NCBI GenBank assembly: GCA_008933995.1 | Contig: WARS01000036.1 | Location: 3,448,419 to 3,512,418 of the forward strand | From: Datnioides undecimradiatus | Lineage: Eukaryota > Chordata > Actinopteri > Lobotiformes > Datnioididae | DNA length: 64,000 nucleotides | Reading direction: 5' to 3' | In this document: positions 38,401-50,400 of the stretch, one piece after another | How positions within the stretch are numbered: position 1 is the first letter of the stretch | Layout of the letters: each line of letters opens with the position of its first letter | Translations under genes and position numbers: made by a program | The notes under the pieces: generated by a model | Database searches by the model: none | What the model was told of the DNA's origin: nothing | The model's input: only the letters and a program-made list of their open reading frames with translations

Positions 38401-41400
38401 GATGCAAGAAACGCAAAGACTTGGTTCGTTGCTGCAGATGTTTTAAAAAGTGGCTGAAATAAAATGCTGCAAACACTTGGCCAATCAGAAAAGTTCCCTT
38501 GCCCTTTAGCTCTTTTCATGTTCACATTGAATCATAACAAACGCACCGACAGTAGCACACAAGTTATGCTACTAAAATTAAAAATGAATAACGATTCAAA
38601 GGTTTATTGTAATCTTAGTGATGGGATAGTTGCTATCGTGTTTCTACGTTTTGGCAACCTTTCACATACATCACTCTAACATGCTAACATGCATCTACAG
38701 CATACATACATATTGTAGAATTATATTGCTCATATAAATTGTTTGCATTTAGCGGGTGGTTGAATAGTTTAGCTTCTGAACATCTCATCATGCGATTGGC
38801 CCACTCAGCTTTTAAACCTCAGCCTGTTGGAGTTATGTTTAATTCTGATCTACTTGAAGAGTTTTCTAACTGATCTTTGCTCCTGAACTCAGCTCAGTAC
38901 ACAATCTTATTATGTATCTCGTAACGTTTTATTTTAAAATTCATGCAGCGGCAAGTAAAATAGCAGATCTGTGGACATGATGGAGCAAAAAACCTTACGC
39001 TGCAATAAAAAGTTATTACACTTCTTCCTCCACAGAACTGAAAGTGAGCCCGGTGAGGGAGTGTAGCTTTAATCAGATGACTAAAGCTCACAGAGGTATG
39101 ATAAGCTTGCTGTAACCCAGATGTAGGTGTCGTGGCCAGGGCAGGGTTTTGATCTGCTCTTAATTACCGGATGTTTTCAGTGATAGTCGAGGCTGCTGCT
39201 TTAGCTGCAGCCCTGATATGATTTTTATATACAAGTGTCAGCACGTGGGTGTCTTACCACGTCCGCTGAATAATGTCCTCAGGCACACCCCGAACCAATG
39301 TACATGTCATCACCAAATGATGCAGCAATTCCTGACATTTAATGTGGGGAGGACAGTTTAAGGGAAAAGTTATTTTATAGTTATATAGTGATTAGTTCAG
39401 AGTATGTTGCATGCAGTAGTTTCTCTACAGCAGCTCAAACAGAGCTGATTTGTTGGATGTACCATTCACCAAAGTCCAATTGTAATGGATGACACATTTT
39501 GTTTCCTCCCACTCCCAGGACATATGTTAATCCTGCGACTGATATTTCTTTGTTGACCTCAGCACATTCAGTTATTGACCCTGTTGCTTTTAGGTACTCT
39601 TTCAACTTAACACTTCTTCCACTTGGCTCATTACCCAAGCTTTTGTATCTTCATTCATCTCTACAGGGTTGAAGGTCCTCCTCTGAGTGTTTTTGCAAGT
39701 GTTTTCTGTGCTTGTAGAGGCGTATTCTGCATTTAGAAGATTTAAAATGTTCTTTGACTTGCTCCATACGCAGAATCCCCACACACTGCTGATCATTTTG
39801 CAGCTGAAAGGATGCCGAATTTCCTGCTCTTTATTTTTCAAAGAGTAAAGATTTCGAGGTTTTTGTGAAATCAGGTTTAAAGAAAACCTGTTTGGCAGCT
39901 AAAGGTGACTGGACCTTCAGGACGTTCCTAAACATAGACATTAACACTAATAACAGCACACACACAAACACACGCCCTGTGTTTGCTGTGGGATAATTGA
40001 CCTGAGTTGAGCCTCTGTGTGACCCATTCATTTCAAACTGCAGTCACAGGTTAATCACTGTTTGTTACCTGTACAAGAAGACCCCTGTCTGTACAAACTG
40101 ACTCGTAGGATATTAAGTCTTGTTAATGTGGTATTGTGGAACTTCAGTTTGTGAGCTATTGACAAAGATTTATTATTTGGTCTATTTATTAAAAGTTAAC
40201 ACTGCACTCTGGTACTGCTTGGCTTTGTTAGGCCAGGAAGAATATGGGTTTCTTTCTTTAATAAGATTACTATACAGCCCCTATAACATTATGAGAGGTG
40301 TCAGAACACAGAGTTGTTTTTAGTCTGTGGCTCAGGCATATTTTCACTGCAGCATAGTACCCATCTGGCAGCATCAACATTGTTCTCAAGAACCCCTGTT
40401 TCCCTCATACAACTTGTACTTTGATAATGAAGTTTTCATGCAGCAGCATCTCATGTTGACTGCAGGATTTCATTCTCCTCAGATAAACTTGCCTCAGGAC
40501 TGAAGTCTTGGTTCAGAAATAAGAGCCTGGAGCCGAGCTTAGAAAAAACATTATCTGTTCTCACATGCTGGGTTCAGCTTCTCGTTCAGGACGTTTGTTA
40601 CTTCATTCTGTCTGATTCATTATGTAGTTAAGTATTTTTCTGCATGTTTTATGAAAATATTGTTCTGTTTTAAATGTTTTTATGTTTTAACATTTTATGC
40701 TAAGCTAATGCATGGTAGAGTGAGGAGGTTTGGGGATCAGGAAATTAATATAATTGGTGCAGGAGCCTCAAAAGGAGAGATATATACATGTGCCATGTCT
40801 GTATTTTTTACAACCTGCGTACACATACCTGCGTGCACGTGTGCATGCATGTAAGCGACCCAAGTGTGACCGGGGTGGAGCAGGATATTTCATGAGTTCC
40901 AATAACCTGAGTCACCGTCAGATCATAGCAGGTTATGGGTGTTAACTGTGCTCCTTAAAGGACAGCAACCTTGTGATTTAGGTGCTTGCCACATGTTCAG
41001 TCGCAGAAGAAGATGGAATATTTGCCATTTTTTTTTACCCCATCAAAGGTTTATTTCCATGCTGCCTGCTCATGTTAGCTTTAGTTCCTAAGCTGTGGCT
41101 GTTTATATGGTTATCTGTTGGTTCTGCTGTGATGTAGAGAGACAGAGTTGTGATGTCATATAAGCTAGCCTCTGTACCAGCTTCTGTGTCTCTCTGCAAT
41201 CTCTCATTCAACATTTGTTAGTTTGTTTGTTTTAAACATGAGGTGTGTTTCCAGGGGCCTTTTTCCACATTCCTAGAAAAATAGGCACATTTCTGCAAAA
41301 ATCTTTGTGATTTTAAGATAAACAACATTCTGACAGTGTTGTAGCAGGAAATGTTGAACATCTTTTTTAAATTCCTTTTGAGTAAATGACTAGACTGAAG

Positions 41401-44400
41401 CAAAGTGGGCCAGATTTAGACAAGTCCTTGACTGGATGGTGAAGTAACACTATTGTTTGGTAGAGTGAAAGTGTCCCCACTGGCTGTTGCCCTTTCAGAA
41501 TAAAGAACTCAGACTGGATGAGTATAGGTGCAGCCCTCTAAGCTTGCAAGAGAGTGAATCTCTCACTCACATTCTCACAGGACAAGTGGCTCACCAAAAT
41601 ATCAGTTGGAACAGTTGGGGCTTTTGTCTATACTTTGACTCTGGAGTTATGATACATGACAAATTTTATATTTTTATAGGCTTCTTCCTGTAGAGCTATT
41701 AGTAGTGGGACTGGCGAACCAGGAAGGGATCCACGCCCCTGCACACTCAATACACACCCACTTCATGGGAAATCAATAACCAGTGCATACTGCGCCAATT
41801 CGTCACTCCTTAATAGCGCATTACAGTTCATCTATGTGCACAGATGGCACAGTACCTGATATCCATCACAAGGGAATGAAACTTAACCTTTCACTCCAGA
41901 TGGAGCTGTTTGAAAAATCGCTGGCACTTTCAAAAAAATACAAAAATACAGGTTATGAGAAACACTTTTCACTGACTATCACAGTTTCAACCAAAAATCC
42001 TTCAGTACTGTTCATTTTCTCTACTTTCAGTAATGGATCACTTTCCTGTTCTGTTTGATGCTGTAACAGCACTGTGCTAACCTCTAAAGGAGCTGTCCTT
42101 GTTGCTTTAAACAAAGACTGTTGTCATGTATAAACCTCTAACTACAGTAGATGCTGGTAGGACAATGATTGGTCCAAACCACTGTAGTTCAGACACAAGC
42201 ACAGATGATTAATTTTTATGTGACCTTATGATTTCACAAATCTAGCGGCCTTTCAAGGTTGAATGAAACTGGAAAACAAAATGAAAACCATTGCTATGAA
42301 AAGCACAGACGTGGGTTATTCACTGTAACGGTTCAGAATCCGGAACAGTCGGAGAGAAAAAAGCTCTCTATGCGCAGAGAGGCATGAGGGGGAGCAACCC
42401 AAATGACAATCATTATGACACGACACTCGGTCCAGAGAAAAAACTGGAGCCATCCTGCAAATAGAAACAAATCAAAGAATGGGGGGAGCTAATAGACAGT
42501 TAAGAGAGTTCTTAATATAAATGGAATAAGTTCTAATGAAATGTGATATGTTACTGCAATAAACAGAAAAAAAATCTTCCATTCATGTTATAGACAATAC
42601 CCCTGGCTCTCATTGTAACAATTTGACCAAAATAGCAGCCGTATATAGTTGTAATCTTGTTCTGTTTGAACTCATTCAGTGTGTCTAAAAATCAGAGGTG
42701 TATAGTAACAGTGTTTCTAAAATAGAATTGAGAAAATGCTTCAATGGAAAACTGAAACAAAACATTTTGATGCCTAAAGAGTCAAGGCACTAGATTTAAT
42801 TTACTGTCTCTAATTTATAATGAAAAGAGTTTGACCTGCCGTGTTTATCTGCATTATAATTATACTGCAGTCAGTGTAAAAATAAATGCTTCCTCTGTTA
42901 CATGCTCTCAACTCCCTCAGCTGCCTACATCTCCTGCATTTTTTACATTGCAGTCTTAAATTAAATCTCTTCCTTAATGTGTCTGTCTCTTCATGTGTCC
43001 TTAGAGCAGTGTTGGGACCCCTGTTGGACCTTCCTCCTCCTGCCCAGACTCTGATAGTAGTGGTGGACTCCCTAGACATGGGATATGGGGCAGCTGAAGG
43101 AAGTGGAAAGAGTGGCTCCATTGCAGAGCTTCTGGCCGCTAATCAACACCTGCTGCCAAGCTGGATGCTACTGGTCTGCTCCGTTCGCCGTCACAACAAG
43201 GCTGTGTGCAAGATGTTCTCAGGTGTGACAAAACAATAACTTATATTAATGGGCAATGTACTTAAACATGATGGTAGATTATAAATTTGAGTCTGTCATT
43301 GGCCAGACAGGTACGTGATCTGTATTAGGTGTTGGATATTGATTTAGCAATGAATTCATATATGAATATTTGCTTCAACTAATTTAAAAGTCTTGATTTT
43401 ATTACCTGATTTTAACAGTGATTTTTAAAATTATACCAAATGCACACAGTAGATTAAAAATTGTTTGAAATGAAAATTACCTGTAGATTTATTTTGCTAT
43501 TCATCCATTCATTGTCTTTCTTATTACTTCAGAGTATCATAGATGATAATCAATTGGAGACACAGAGAAGCAAAATTACACAATATGGGACTGTCACGGT
43601 CTATGCCAGCTTAACATAAAAAACTATCTTGGCATTAAAATACCTGCATCCTCTCTTTCTGTGTTTTAGGATTTCGTAAGCTTTGTCTAGATGATCTGCG
43701 GAAGCCCTCTCCAGTCCGTGACGTGCAGCAGTACATCCTCTGCCGGCTGGATAAAGAAGCGGCGCTTCGCCGTCAGCTCACCCCTGACACAGCTGATATG
43801 CTGAATCTGCTGCACATTAAGAGTGGCGGCTGCATGCTCTTCCTTGAGCGTGTGCTGGATGGTGTGGCAGGTGCACTGGTGGGTCTCAGAGAGATCCGGG
43901 ATATTCCTGGGACACTCAATGGCCTCTATTTGTGGTTATGCCAGAGACTGTTCCCTCGGGGCCTCTTTGTCTATGTAAGGCCTCTCCTCAATGTCCTCTT
44001 GGCTGCCTCAAGGCCCCTCACACCCCAGCAGTTGTTCACAGCAGCCTGGACGCACGACACCTTGCTCAGCCTCCAAGACTTCCAAAACAAACTCCGAACC
44101 CTCTCTCCTCTCCTGATCGATGGTCTCGGGGGTACCAAATTACTTTTTCATGGCAGCTTTGCTGAGTGGCTGACAGATGTTAAGTACTGCACACAAAAGT
44201 ACCTGTGTAGCAGAACAGAAGGTCACAGCATGCTTGCCATGGCTTTGAGTGTGCAGGGACCACACCTGGACATTGAGGACACTTGCCAGCTAGCTACACA
44301 TCTAGTTTGCTCAGGTCACCATAAAAATAACCCCTCATTACTGGCACTATGGATGCTATGGATAGGTGTTCCTGCTTTTACTCCTAGGAGCGGTAGTGCT

Positions 44401-47226
44401 CTCAACACATCTGTACACCAGCCTTCTCTTCTTGTCAGTCAGGAAGTCCTTCAACTGTTAATGAGGAGTGGGCTTGTGTCTACAGCCTTTTTTTCAGATG
44501 CAGACCCAAATATTGGAGGGCATTGTACAAGTCAAGAGGGAACTAATTTACAACAGGCATTTGAAAAGGATGAGTCTGTGAAGAAGCTGCTAGTCAGTGG
44601 GGTGTCTTTAAACCAGCCTCGTTCCACAGATGGACAGACCTTGCTTGCCAGTGCAGCCCATGAAGGTTCTGCAAATGTAGCCAAACTTCTCCTGACACAT
44701 GGATCAGATCCACTGGCTAGTGATCATCAGGGTCAAACACCACTGACATTGGCTTCCAGGCAGGGTCATGTCCAAGTGCTGTCTGTGCTCCTGGAATGGG
44801 CCAAGAGCCGGGAGCCAGAAATTACAGCACGGATGATGGAGCATGTCGATAACGAAGGCTGGACAGCACTGCGTTCTGCAGCGTGGGGAGGACACAGCGA
44901 GGTTGTCCGGCTTCTGCTAGATGCAGGAGCAGATGTTGATGGATGTGACGGTGAGGGCCGGACAGCTCTTAGAGCTGCTGCTTGGGGGGGTCATGAGGAA
45001 ATTGTTCTAACACTGCTGGACTACGGGGCACAGGTTGACAAAGCTGACAGCAAGGGCCGTACACCACTTATTGCTGCTGCCTATATGGGACATCATGAAG
45101 CTGTGGAAATTTTGCTGGACCATAATGCAGGCGTTGACTTAGCTGATGGAGATGGGCGCACTGCACTGTCAGTTGCTGCCCTCTGTGTCCCTACAGCAGC
45201 TGCTGTCAAAGGCTATGGTGAGGTAACGAGCCTCTTACTAGAGCGTGGAGCAGATCCAGGACACCGAGACCATGACGGAATGACACCATTACTTCTTGCA
45301 GCCTATGAGGGCCATGACGATGTAGTTGAGCTTCTGTTAGAAGCAGGTGCAGATGTAGATGAGACTGCTGGCCCTGATGGCAATGTCTCAGCTGCAGCTG
45401 CTGTAACTCCCCTGCTGGCAGCTGCAGCAATGGGCCACATGAAGACAGTGTCACGTCTGCTTTTCTGGGGAGCAGCTGTAGACGCCATTGATTGTGAAGG
45501 TAGGACAGCTCTCTGCCTGGCAGCAGCAAGAGGCAGTGTTGAAGTTGTCCGTGCCCTGCTGGACCGAGGTCTGGATGAGAACCACAAGGATGACCTTGGC
45601 TGGACCCCATTGCATGCTGCTGCCTGTGAAGGCCATCGAGCTGTGTGTGCTGCTTTGACAGAGCGAGGCAGCATGGCACGGGTTGGAGAAATGGACATTG
45701 AAGGACGCACCTCTCTTATATTGGCTGCGCAGGAAGGTCACTTGAGCACTGTGAGGCTGTTGTTAGACAGGCGTTCCCCCATTGACCACAGAGCATATGA
45801 TGGACATTCTGCTTTGAGTGCTGCTCTTTTGGAGGGTCATGGTGAGGTTGCAGAGCTGCTAATGAGGCGAGGAGCTGATACAGATGTTCGAGATGCAGAA
45901 GGAAGGCCTCTGCTCTACCTCCTGGTGTTGGAGGGTCACCTTGAAATGGCTACTCTTCTCATAGAGAAAGGGGGTGTGCCTCTGGAGTCCCGAGACACTG
46001 AGGGTCGCACAGCGCTTCATGTGGCTTCTTGGCAAGGGTCTGTGGAAATGGTAGACCTTCTCTTAAAACATGGGGCAAACCCCAATGCACAAGATGCAGA
46101 AGGAAGACCACCAATGCATTCAGTGGCTTGGACAGGACATGCTGAAGTAGGACATCACCTGCTAGATGCTAGTGGTGTCAGTATAGACCTTGCATGCTAC
46201 CAGGGAGCAACAGCTCTGAGCATTGCTGCCCAGGAGGGACATGCTAATATTGTTGCAGTGCTTCTTGAAAGAGGTGCAAATCCTGACCACATGGATAAAT
46301 ATAGCCGTACCCCAGTCAAAGTGGCAGGGAAACATGGGCACTTTAACATTGTGAGGTTATTGGAGAGCTATGGCGCCAAGCCATATGTAGGTATGTTGCC
46401 TAACTCTGGTACTTTTTCCCCAACAAAACCCGCCAAGACCCTTTCTTCACACATCTCAGAGACTAATGGAGGCGAAGTCGCAGCTGCTACCTCCTCCTCA
46501 TCAGTATCTTCCCCAGGCTCTACTGCGGAACGATTCCACTCCATGCAGAGCTCCCAAACCTCATCTACCTGCCACTCGCTGGCAACGGTGCAGACTGTAC
46601 CAGCTGACAGCCTCAGCTTTATTCAGCAAATCCAACAGCACTCACTGCCCCGAAGTCGAAGCCGTCCCTCCACCCTCCCCCCACCAGGGAGCTCAGGCAT
46701 GGGAAGCCTCCATGGAAGCAGCCAGAGGCATCCCAAAGGCAGCCCTCCTCCCACTGTTTGCACAGTCACTGCCATGGTGCACAACTACGAACTGCCTCAG
46801 AAAGGCTTGTCATCTGGGCATGAATATCGTGACAACATAAATAAACAAAACTCAAACTTAATAAAAGCAGACAGGACTACTTATGCTGGTGGTAAATGGC
46901 ACTCAGTTATGGCTTCCCTTGGGATAATGCCAGGGCAAGACAACCCTGCTGCAGGTGCTAAAAACAGAGAGAGTCCTCCTCTAGGCTACCCACACAGGCT
47001 ACAGAGCCCACTTCAGGGCGAAGTTTGGGATTCTCTTCCACAGAAAAACATTATGTCACCTGCTTGCTACAACTCTACTCCTGTCCCACCTTGTAGTGCC
47101 TTGCCAGAGGATGTTATGGTCACCATGACAACAACAGATCCACAACTAAATCTGAAACAGGCCATCAAACTTCAGTTTGAAGGTCCCACCAGTGCAGCCT
47201 TATACAAGAGGGAGACCCCCCTGTGA
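35434..47226 (+). CDS. ankrd50l: Ankyrin repeat domain-containing protein 50-like (ANKRD50-like), complete
   Basis: Three coding exons (35434-35882, 43005-43222, 43670-47226) join with GT-AG sites in matching phase to 1,407 residues; human ANKRD50 is 1,429 as I recall. An in-frame TGA at 35,419 bounds the start; Met8 (35,455) is an alternative. An N-terminal P-loop NTPase region has Walker A GGPGAGKT (55-62) and Walker B LIVVVDSLD (166-174). After a helical linker, about 17 ankyrin repeats span residues 543-1126 (for example EGRTALRAAAWGGHEEIV). A Ser/Pro-rich tail follows, with SLPRSRSR near 1215 and a terminus YKRETPL. Human ANKRD50 shares LLQGKRFYCREW, the SLPRSRSR block and the KKETPL end, again from memory, so identification is secure; the '-like' paralogue assignment is less so. 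ANKRD50 is reported to work with the SNX27/retromer/WASH machinery in endosome-to-surface recycling. The ETPL end fits a class I PDZ ligand. ORFs antisense to exon 3 are shadows. Confidence 0.95.
36645..36680. repeat. (TTCAA)n microsatellite
   Basis: Seven near-perfect TTCAA units, directly abutting the fish repeat that follows, whose T/A-rich end it probably grew from. Confidence 0.93.
36681..36885 (+). repeat. Fish interspersed repeat
   Basis: Reads TTATTTATATAGCGCCAATT, then a CACTTTACA block, AGAGCAGGTCTAGACC, ATGAGCAAGCACTTGGC, AACAGTGGCAAGGAAAAAC and CTTTTAACAGGCAGAAACCT. From memory this order is that of one of the most abundant fish dispersed repeats. The 64-codon ORF at 36,789 is a translation of it, not a gene. 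Confidence 0.82.
43223..43669 (+). other. Intron between ankrd50-like coding exons 2 and 3
   Basis: A 447-base AT-rich intron with donor TCAG then GTGTGA and acceptor TTTCTGTGTTTTAG. Phase 1 on both sides restores the Gly of SGFRK. Confidence 0.93.
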
Positions 47227-47436
47227 CTGGTGCTCCAGTAACTGACCAAAATTAGCTTTTGCTTTACTTTCTCCTCAAATGTTTTTCTTGCATCATTGAA
47301 GTATGTGGGTTAGTATAGAAAATATTTTATCAACAGCAAATACATTCATCTTATCAAACCAAACTGCCAAATACTCCTTGGTTCCAGTGTCTTCAGTGAG
47401 AGAATTTGATGTTTTATTTTGTTTTATAAAATTTTA

Positions 47437-47442
47437 AATAAA
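47437..47442 (+). terminator. Poly(A) signal of ankrd50-like gene
   Basis: First AATAAA, 211 bases after the stop codon, in an AT-rich context. Later hexamers (for example near 48,265) could serve longer 3' UTRs. Confidence 0.5.
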
Positions 47443-47449
47443 TATATTT

Positions 47450-50400
47450 AGTCATTTATTTTCTAGAAGGACTAATTTAGATTAATTGACAATGGAAATA
47501 ACCAGTTGTTACACCCCCAGTATGGATATATATGTTATGGCATCAAGCCAATCTGGTGGCATAAATTTAGAGTATTCACAGGAATTTAAATTCTAATGAC
47601 AACATCTTCGTTTTAGGTGGAGTTCGACATTTTTGTAGTTCAAGGGGAAGGCAATTTTCAGTGTACAATGACTTTCTGGGTTCAGATGAGAGAGGAAGTC
47701 ATTCCTTTCTCCACCCTTCTTCAAAAAAACAAGTGGAAAAATGAAGCAAATGACATGAAAGCTTACATTCCTGCTTTTCCGCTGCCTGTTGTTTGTGTTG
47801 AGCAGGACTCTCTCAGACAGCATTGTGCATAGTCTTTTTAAGTGTAGAGCATAACATCATTTTCAACTTGGACCTTATTTTTCCATTTTGATAGGGACTT
47901 AATTAGACTAACACTCACTATTTTGGAACACAAATATCTAGGTTAGGTTATGTTGTAAATTATTTTTTGCCTGTAAAAACCCCTTTTTAAGCAACGAGAG
48001 ACTTTGTTTAAGAGCTTTAAGCTTGTGGCCTTGATCTTTATTGAAGCCTTTGATATTTACAAAAACTGGCCTTCATCCCCCATAGGTCCCTCACCAACAA
48101 CCAAAAGCAGTTTGCAGAAAAGCAAGATTACCAAAGCTTGACCTAGTGCGGGGTTTATGATACAAACTATAAAAGACAGCTAGTTTACTGAACCAGTGAG
48201 CAAATGAATTTGGCTTGCTCACAATGTGTCAGTGAGCAGGCAGGAAGGAAAGTGAAAATTGGACAATAAAAACTGTGGGTGGATGTGGGAGGGTTGTTGA
48301 TTCCAAACTTGTGTATGGCCTGAAGAAATGTCTAGTTCTTTATCATTTTCACTGGATTAATATTTAAATACATTCATTAAAATGGCAAACAGTGCCATAA
48401 AATTGTCTACCTCTGCTTATTTGTGAATGTGTGGTTGTGTTGCAAAGTTTTATTTCATGCACTTTACAGCTAAATGTCACAGATAGCTTCTGATGTGGTA
48501 GCATCACACAGAGATGAAAGTCTGGCAGCAGGCTGATGGTGGCCTCCTGGGATTATAAAACCAAGTGCTGTTAACAATTTTGAAACTAGAGGAAGGAGGG
48601 CTCTGCAGACTGGTCCAATAATGATTTATCCTTTTTTTTTGTATCTGGGAAAAGCTTTAAGTAATTGGACCTTCTGAAGGACTTTTCTGAACCGCATTTG
48701 ATGCCATTTGATTGTCTTTGTCAACATTTGCCCTGATTAAGGTCGACCTTAAAATGCATTGCACAGAAGTGTACAGAGCCTCTCTGTTTCTATATTTGAT
48801 GTTAAACGAAAATACAGCTCCTGGAGGAATGGAAAACATTTTTCACTGATTTACTTTGAATCTAGAGAAGAAATAATTAAGCTCAAGAGTTGTTTTTTTT
48901 TTCACCTGGCCAGATACACAGTCACAGCAGGTTAAATCCCTCCTTTGTAACCTTCAACTCTCTGTTTTCTATTCTGTGTTTCAGTATAGTGAGTCAAAGC
49001 CTCCCCTCTGTACAGCCTCTCACTGCGCTCTGTACCACTTGTATTTACTCACAAAAGGTTACTTTCATGTGCTGTGCTGAAGCAGGTTTCAGGGGTCTTC
49101 ATTCAAAGCAAAATGTGAATCTACTCCTTACTGTCTAGTTTTAAAACTAAGTAATTTAACTTTTTTGTTAGTAGTTCCAGTCCCCAGGAGTTTTTTTCTA
49201 TTCAGTGCTTTAGTGGAATATGGATAGAAACCACAGGAGGAATGAAGAAATAACTGCTTTATGTAATGGTTATGAATGGGGAAAAAAAAAGTAAATTCAG
49301 ATACTGGGTTGGATTTCAGTCTCTACACACAATACTGGTGTTTTCCCTGACGTATCTTTCTGCTTATTTTGTGAGACAACTACACAAATGAGCTTTCAGA
49401 GAGCTAGAGGCAGGATGTTTCTGTCAGATACACCAAAATCCCCATGTGTGTGAAGAATGGTCACTGTATATCAGGGTTTTTCAAAAAGCTCTGAGGTGGA
49501 AAATCTCAACTCAGTGTGACAGAAGGCTAAGAGAAAAGCGTCTGTTTTAAATCAGACATATAGCTGAGAGTTAAATATTTTCTTGAACTGCACTCCTGTA
49601 GAATATACCGAATCATAGTCAGCGCGGTCACTGTCAAGGTAACTGACAAAAGATAGTGTTGTGTACATGCTAGACTGTGTTTGTATGTGAAGGCCGATCA
49701 CGCTGCTCCATGTAGTGCTGACAGCTGTGTTACTACTTTAAAGAGCACAAGCTGGAAAGGTTGGCAGTAGCTCTCTTTAATCTCCCTGTGGAATAAACAT
49801 CAGTCTGCACAGTGTTTGTAACACAAGGTACTCAAACTTTGCTGTGTTTGGGTAGTATCTGTGAAAAGCATCGCATGGTAGACAGAATCTAAAGGTAAAC
49901 ATCAGATGTACAAGGTGCATAGAGTTATAGAAATAAAAGTGTGTTATTGATATCCGATACTGGTATTTGCTCGACACTATGAGAATGAGATGCTATGCAG
50001 TCTTCTACTCTACAACTGCATTTTACTCTGTAAATAATATGGTAATTTTATGTTGGTGTCTTGTGTGTAGGAGCCCAGTGATTTCCATAATTCCTTCCTC
50101 CACAGCTCATCAATGAATACAGTGAGCACAAGGTGATGTTCTTTAAATAAATGCATTAATCAGTCATTTAAATAATGCTTGCTTCTAACAGACAAACTGA
50201 AGTTTATTTGATGACTGTATTTAGTTAGGTAGAACATCATATTTAATATTTTAGCCAATCAACTCTCAAAGAAGTTTTTTGTTTAGATTAGTAATTTAAG
50301 TAGTAGTGAGACAATTGTTCCTTGGTATCAGTTTGTTCTCTTGAAATGCTGCGGCTGTGATGAGTCATGGATACAGACAAAAAAAGCTAGATTGTCTGAA

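Larger units (their letters stand above)
35883..43004 (+). other. Intron between ankrd50-like coding exons 1 and 2
   Basis: A 7.1-kb intron, donor AG then GTTTGT and acceptor TCATGTGTCCTTAG. No internal exon supported; small ORFs lack domains. Contains a pentanucleotide microsatellite and a fish interspersed repeat. Confidence 0.85.

Noticed and set aside
45206..45741. Long antisense ORFs (96-157 codons) inside ankrd50-like exon 3
   Set aside because: They are shadows of the ankyrin repeats on the opposite strand, with Gln/His/Leu-rich composition and no domain.
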